Shown here: positions 42,180-44,926 of the stretch, in pieces
Layout of the letters: each line of letters starts with the position of its first letter
How positions within the stretch are numbered: position 1 is the stretch's first letter
Origin: Saccharicrinis sp.
Lineage (GTDB): Bacteria; Bacteroidota; Bacteroidia; Bacteroidales; Marinilabiliaceae
Assembly (NCBI GenBank): GCA_024635585.1
Contig: JAGXIP010000051.1
Location: forward strand, 1 to 44,926
Direction of reading: 5' to 3'
DNA: 44,926 nucleotides
Notes under the pieces: generated by a model
Told to the model about the DNA's origin: nothing
The model's input: the letters and a program-made list of their open reading frames with translations, nothing else
Database searches by the model: none
Program-made: the position numbers and the translations under genes

Positions 42180-43703
42180 TTACCCGATAGTTTCCACCGC
42201 CTTTTTAATCCTGGCGATTGTTTCTTGTTTTCCGAGTAATTGGGCTATGGTCATTAAATCGGGACCAAAACCGCCTCCAACCAAAGATAGGCGCAGCGCA
42301 TTCATTACCATTCCAAAGCCCAGTCCTTTTTCTTCTATCTTGCTGGATATGCATGCCTTAATAGCATCTGCTTTCCAATCGGAAACGCTATCCAATGTAC
42401 TTGATAAGTCGGCCATGAAAGCAGGCACATCTCCTTTCCAACATTTTTTAACGACTTTGGGATCGAATTCATCCGGAGCAACGAAAAAGAAAGATGTCTG
42501 ATCCCAAATATCTGAAACAAAATTAATACGCTCCTTCACCAATGCCACTATCTCGGTAACTTTATCCATTGGCACATCTAATCCTTTGTCGATCAACACA
42601 GGGGCAAAGGCTTGGGCCAATTCCTGGTCACTCATTTTAACGATATACTGATGATTAAACCATTTGGCTTTTTCAGGGTCGAAACGTGCACCGGATTTAT
42701 TGACCCTTTCGATGGAAAAGGAATCGATGAGTTGTTCCATGGTAAATATCTCCTGCTCGGTACCTGGGTTCCATCCCAGCAATGCCAGTAGGTTATTTAC
42801 AGCCTCAGGCAGATAGCCCGACTCGCGGTATCCTGATGCTGTTTCGCCATCGGGCGATGTCCATTCCAAAGGAAACACCGGAAAACCCGCTTTGTCGCCA
42901 TCGCGCTTGCTGAGCTTACCCTTGCCCGTGGGTTTAAGGATAAGTGGCAGATGGGCAAATTGAGGGCGCTCTGCCTCCCAACCAAAAGCTTTGTACAACA
43001 TGATATGCAGAGGCAACGAGGGCAACCATTCCTCGCCCCTAATTACATGCGTTATCTTCATTAAGTAATCATCCACCACATTGGCTAAGTGGTAAGTAGG
43101 CAGTCCGTCGGATTTAAAAATCACTTTGTCGTCGAGGATAGCGGTATTAAACTTCACATGTCCGCGTATCATATCCACGCCCGAAACATCTTCGTTGGCA
43201 GGCATTTTAAACCGCACCACGTAAGGTGTGCCGCTGGCTATGAGCTGTTCAACCTCCTGTTTAGGAAGTGTCAGTGAATTTTTAAGCCCTTGACGAGAGT
43301 TCATATCGTAAGCAAACTTTGTATTATTAGCTTCGGCATCAGTCCTTCTTGCATCCAGTTCTTCTGGCGTATCAAAGGCGTAATAAGCCCATCCGTCATT
43401 GATTAAACGATCGGCATAGGCCGTGTAAATCTCTTTGCGTTCCGATTGCTTGTACGGAGCGTACGCACCACCCTGTGCCACGCCCTCGTCAATATGCATT
43501 CCCAACCATTGTAGTGCCTCGTTTACATAAGCTTCGGCTCCTTCCACAAAGCGGGTTTGGTCGGTATCTTCAATGCGCAATATAAAATCGCCACCGTGTT
43601 TTTTGGCAAATAAATAGTTAAAAAGAGCGGTTCGCACACCGCCTATATGTAATGGTCCTGTGGGACTAGGGGCAAAACGCACCCTTACTTTTTTTTGTGA
43701 CAT
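42180..43703 (-). CDS. gltX: glutamate--tRNA ligase
   Basis: A 507-residue class I aminoacyl-tRNA synthetase. RVRFAPSPTGPLHIGGVRTALFNYLF carries the HIGH-type signature; FILRIEDTDQTRF, the THVIRGEEWL region, and KLSKRDGDKAG (the KMSKS loop) follow; a C-terminal anticodon-binding domain completes it. It charges tRNA-Glu in the cytosol. The ATG at 43701-43703 is preferred over the frame start six codons upstream, since a near-consensus promoter lies at 43719-43750. Confidence 0.96.
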   Translation of the reverse strand: MSQKKVRVRFAPSPTGPLHIGGVRTALFNYLFAKKHGGDFILRIEDTDQTRFVEGAEAYVNEALQWLGMHIDEGVAQGGAYAPYKQSERKEIYTAYADRLINDGWAYYAFDTPEELDARRTDAEANNTKFAYDMNSRQGLKNSLTLPKQEVEQLIASGTPYVVRFKMPANEDVSGVDMIRGHVKFNTAILDDKVIFKSDGLPTYHLANVVDDYLMKITHVIRGEEWLPSLPLHIMLYKAFGWEAERPQFAHLPLILKPTGKGKLSKRDGDKAGFPVFPLEWTSPDGETASGYRESGYLPEAVNNLLALLGWNPGTEQEIFTMEQLIDSFSIERVNKSGARFDPEKAKWFNHQYIVKMSDQELAQAFAPVLIDKGLDVPMDKVTEIVALVKERINFVSDIWDQTSFFFVAPDEFDPKVVKKCWKGDVPAFMADLSSTLDSVSDWKADAIKACISSKIEEKGLGFGMVMNALRLSLVGGGFGPDLMTIAQLLGKQETIARIKKAVETIG

Positions 43704-43718
43704 GGCATATTTTTTTTG

Positions 43719-43750
43719 CAAAGATAACAGAATAGGCTCTTAAAAAGCAA
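43719..43750 (-). promoter_or_regulatory. promoter for gltX
   Basis: Minus strand TTG (43748-43750), a 21-base spacer and TATCTTTG (43719-43726), all matching the Bacteroidota housekeeping consensus. The predicted leader is about 10-12 bases long. Confidence 0.6.
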
Positions 43751-43887
43751 CTAACACCAATATGTTAAGGATAAACAGTTGTCAATTATTTTTTTAGGAT
43801 AAATGCTTGGTGCGGATGTCTACCTACCTCAGCAGGGGATTGGCATCATGAAAAATATTATGGGCTAGAAGCAAGGCCTTAGTAAGA

Positions 43888-43922
43888 CCGGGAAGCTTCG
43901 AACTTGTTCGGAGATCACCCGG
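43888..43922. repeat. GC-rich palindrome
   Basis: Outer arms CCGGG / CCCGG and inner arms CTTCGAAC / GTTCGGAG (one G-T pair). It resembles REP-type intergenic palindromes; no second copy was seen in this window. Confidence 0.5.
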
Positions 43923-43982
43923 CCGCACTTAGGCATTGTAAAGTGACAAATGATATTTTTCGGGCAGACTTGACTTTCTTTG

Positions 43983-44027
43983 CTTACTTTCTTGTGTCAA
44001 GACAAGAAAGTAAGAGCCCTGCGGCTC
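43983..44027. repeat. dispersed inverted repeat, copy 2
   Basis: CTTACTTTCTTGT / ACAAGAAAGTAAG around GTCAAG (43983-44014), the reverse complement of the element at 7047-7080. It is followed by a small GAGCC / GGCTC hairpin (44014-44027). Confidence 0.8.
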
Positions 44028-44177
44028 AAGCAGACTTCATATTTAGCAGAAAGTTTCAAGTGGTAGGTTTCTATTTGAGATATTTAAAAAAAGATGGCCA
44101 CCTGAAAAAGGCTACACTCAATTAAACGGGATGCGTAAAGCTGAACTTCATGAATGCCTTACAAAACAGTTGGATTC

Positions 44178-44591
44178 CTATAGACTAGCCCAAATGCGGG
44201 CAAGAGAGCTGCCCGGCGCATCAATTTTTAAATCTAAAAAGTAACCGAAAGGAGTTTGAGATACCTCATACCCGGCATTCTCCAATCTTTTTTGAGCAGC
44301 GTCAAATATGTCTTTGGTAAAAGTGCTGGAAGCTTTCGATTCGGAAAGGTGTGCAAACGAATGCAGCACCACACGCTGGGTCTCGTTTTTCCTGGCCGTC
44401 CATTTTAAATGATTAACCAATTTTTTTTCGCGGCTAAGCACATCCTTTTCTTCATCGGTTTCTTCAATCTGTATAAAGGCCACAATGGCATCCTTAATCT
44501 CACTTGCTTCTCCCGGAGGCGGTGCATCCTCTAAATTTTTAATTTTTGCCTCGTAAGCGAAACTATTAACATATAAAACCAAGACCTTCAT
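44178..44591 (-). CDS. stand-alone archaeal-type ThrRS editing-domain protein
   Basis: A 137-residue protein matching the archaeal threonyl-tRNA synthetase editing domain (tRNA-Thr_ED): MKVLVLYVNSFAYEAK, IVAFIQIEETDEEK, VVLHSFAHLSESK, NAGYEVSQTPFGYFLDLKIDAPG. The fold is that of D-aminoacyl-tRNA deacylases. No synthetase catalytic or anticodon domain is attached. A trans-editing role in removing mischarged amino acid from tRNA is the likely function, but not proven here. The ATG at 44589-44591 fits the family start; the upstream frame to 44636 adds 15 unlike residues. Confidence 0.82.
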   Translation of the reverse strand: MKVLVLYVNSFAYEAKIKNLEDAPPPGEASEIKDAIVAFIQIEETDEEKDVLSREKKLVNHLKWTARKNETQRVVLHSFAHLSESKASSTFTKDIFDAAQKRLENAGYEVSQTPFGYFLDLKIDAPGSSLARIWASL

Positions 44592-44679
44592 ATATTTAAA
44601 ATCTTTTAGAGAATAATGATGTGCCGATAAAAGCAAAGTCCGAAGTTATAAATAATTGTTAACACAGCGAAAGTGATAG

Positions 44680-44926
44680 CAAGATATAAATCTCGAATCA
44701 GGTAATATCACGGGTATAAATTATGTCACAGCAAGCGGATCCGTTTACAATATAGCCTACACTTATTATAACGACCGTAACTTTGCTTCGCGCATACATA
44801 CTTACGGGGGTACAAGCCACAAGGAGTATTATGCATTCGATGAAATGAATCAACTTATTTATTTTATATATTTGGAGGCAAAGAGCTTGCAGGTTTGTAT
44901 ATCCAGGAAAACGACAGCAATAAAAT
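44680..44926 (+). pseudogene. RHS/YD-repeat-like fragment entering at the window edge
   Basis: Open after a TAG at 44677-44679. The frame encodes GNITGINYVTASGSVYNIAYTYYNDRN (in two parts), YGGTSHKEYYAFDEMNQLI, which resembles the YD repeats of RHS proteins. From about 44865 the coding-like sequence continues in a different frame (FGGKELAGLYIQENDSNK), which suggests a frameshift. No start codon of the usual kind is seen near the beginning. Because it runs off the window I cannot tell whether a longer gene follows. Confidence 0.4.

Larger units (their letters stand above)
43751..44177. other. intergenic region with two palindromic elements
   Basis: No gene is supported in these 427 bases. A CCGGG...CCCGG hairpin with inner CTTCGAAC / GTTCGGAG arms is at 43888-43922, and the dispersed inverted repeat, copy 2, is at 43983-44027. 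A 73-codon plus-strand frame crosses both and appears to be chance. Confidence 0.5.

Noticed and set aside
43904-44125. 73-codon plus-strand frame left of the editing-domain gene
   Set aside because: It translates two intergenic palindromic elements and resembles the chance peptides seen over such repeats in Bacteroidota.

Overview
The window comes from a member of the Bacteroidota, most likely near the Marinilabiliales/Bacteroidales (order is a guess). The support is gene content: a GT117/DUF2723 membrane protein, DUF4290, an Asp-type MurA, short AMP nucleosidase, LytS/LytTR regulators, a CHU_C-type (type IX secretion) C-terminal domain, a large hybrid histidine kinase, and promoter-like sequences of the TTG-N21-TAnnTTTG type. 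No rRNA, tRNA or CRISPR array was seen.

Layout. Positions 1-13,570 and 26,245-44,600 are housekeeping-like and almost entirely on the minus strand. The left block holds a partial GT117 protein, an overlapping fructosamine-kinase/low-molecular-weight phosphatase pair, dnaJ-grpE, two TlpA-like thioredoxins (one without its cysteines), murA, DUF4290, a UvrD/PcrA helicase and a LytS/LytTR pair. The right block holds a PabC-like aminotransferase with GmhB-like phosphatase, rhomboid protease, holA, AMP nucleosidase, an SRAP-family protein with altered active-site residues, ilvE, a binding lipoprotein next to a hybrid sensor kinase, a flippase-like membrane protein, a DNRLRE-type lipoprotein, an SLC12-like transporter, gltX and a stand-alone ThrRS-type editing domain.

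Between them, about 13.6-25.8 kb, lies an AT-rich stretch on the plus strand that looks like an accessory island. Its first part has a serine beta-lactamase-like hydrolase, an esterase cut short by an in-frame TAG, a DUF6326 gene split by an in-frame TAA, a 5'-truncated CPBP protease and a DUF4386 membrane protein. Its second part (18.7-24.1 kb) is the most interesting: three orphan RHS C-terminal tips, each followed by small membrane, lipoprotein or PH-like genes of immunity-gene type. Three copies of one intergenic repeat containing a conserved terminator follow the successive cassettes. Two of the tips still carry pieces of the RHS core (YDPWGNRRNP, TSRGYT, GRVYDP) and none has a full-length RHS gene in front of it. 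Two of the cassettes carry a related pair: a glycine-rich tip plus a one-TM protein with EGQ-I and SVGDSI motifs. I interpret this as a decayed, recombination-built toxin-tip/immunity array, populated by REP-like palindromes and a remnant of a REP-associated Y1 transposase.

Another RHS-like fragment enters at the right edge (44,680-44,926), so more of this family probably lies beyond the window. All functions are assigned by reading motifs; no database search was run.
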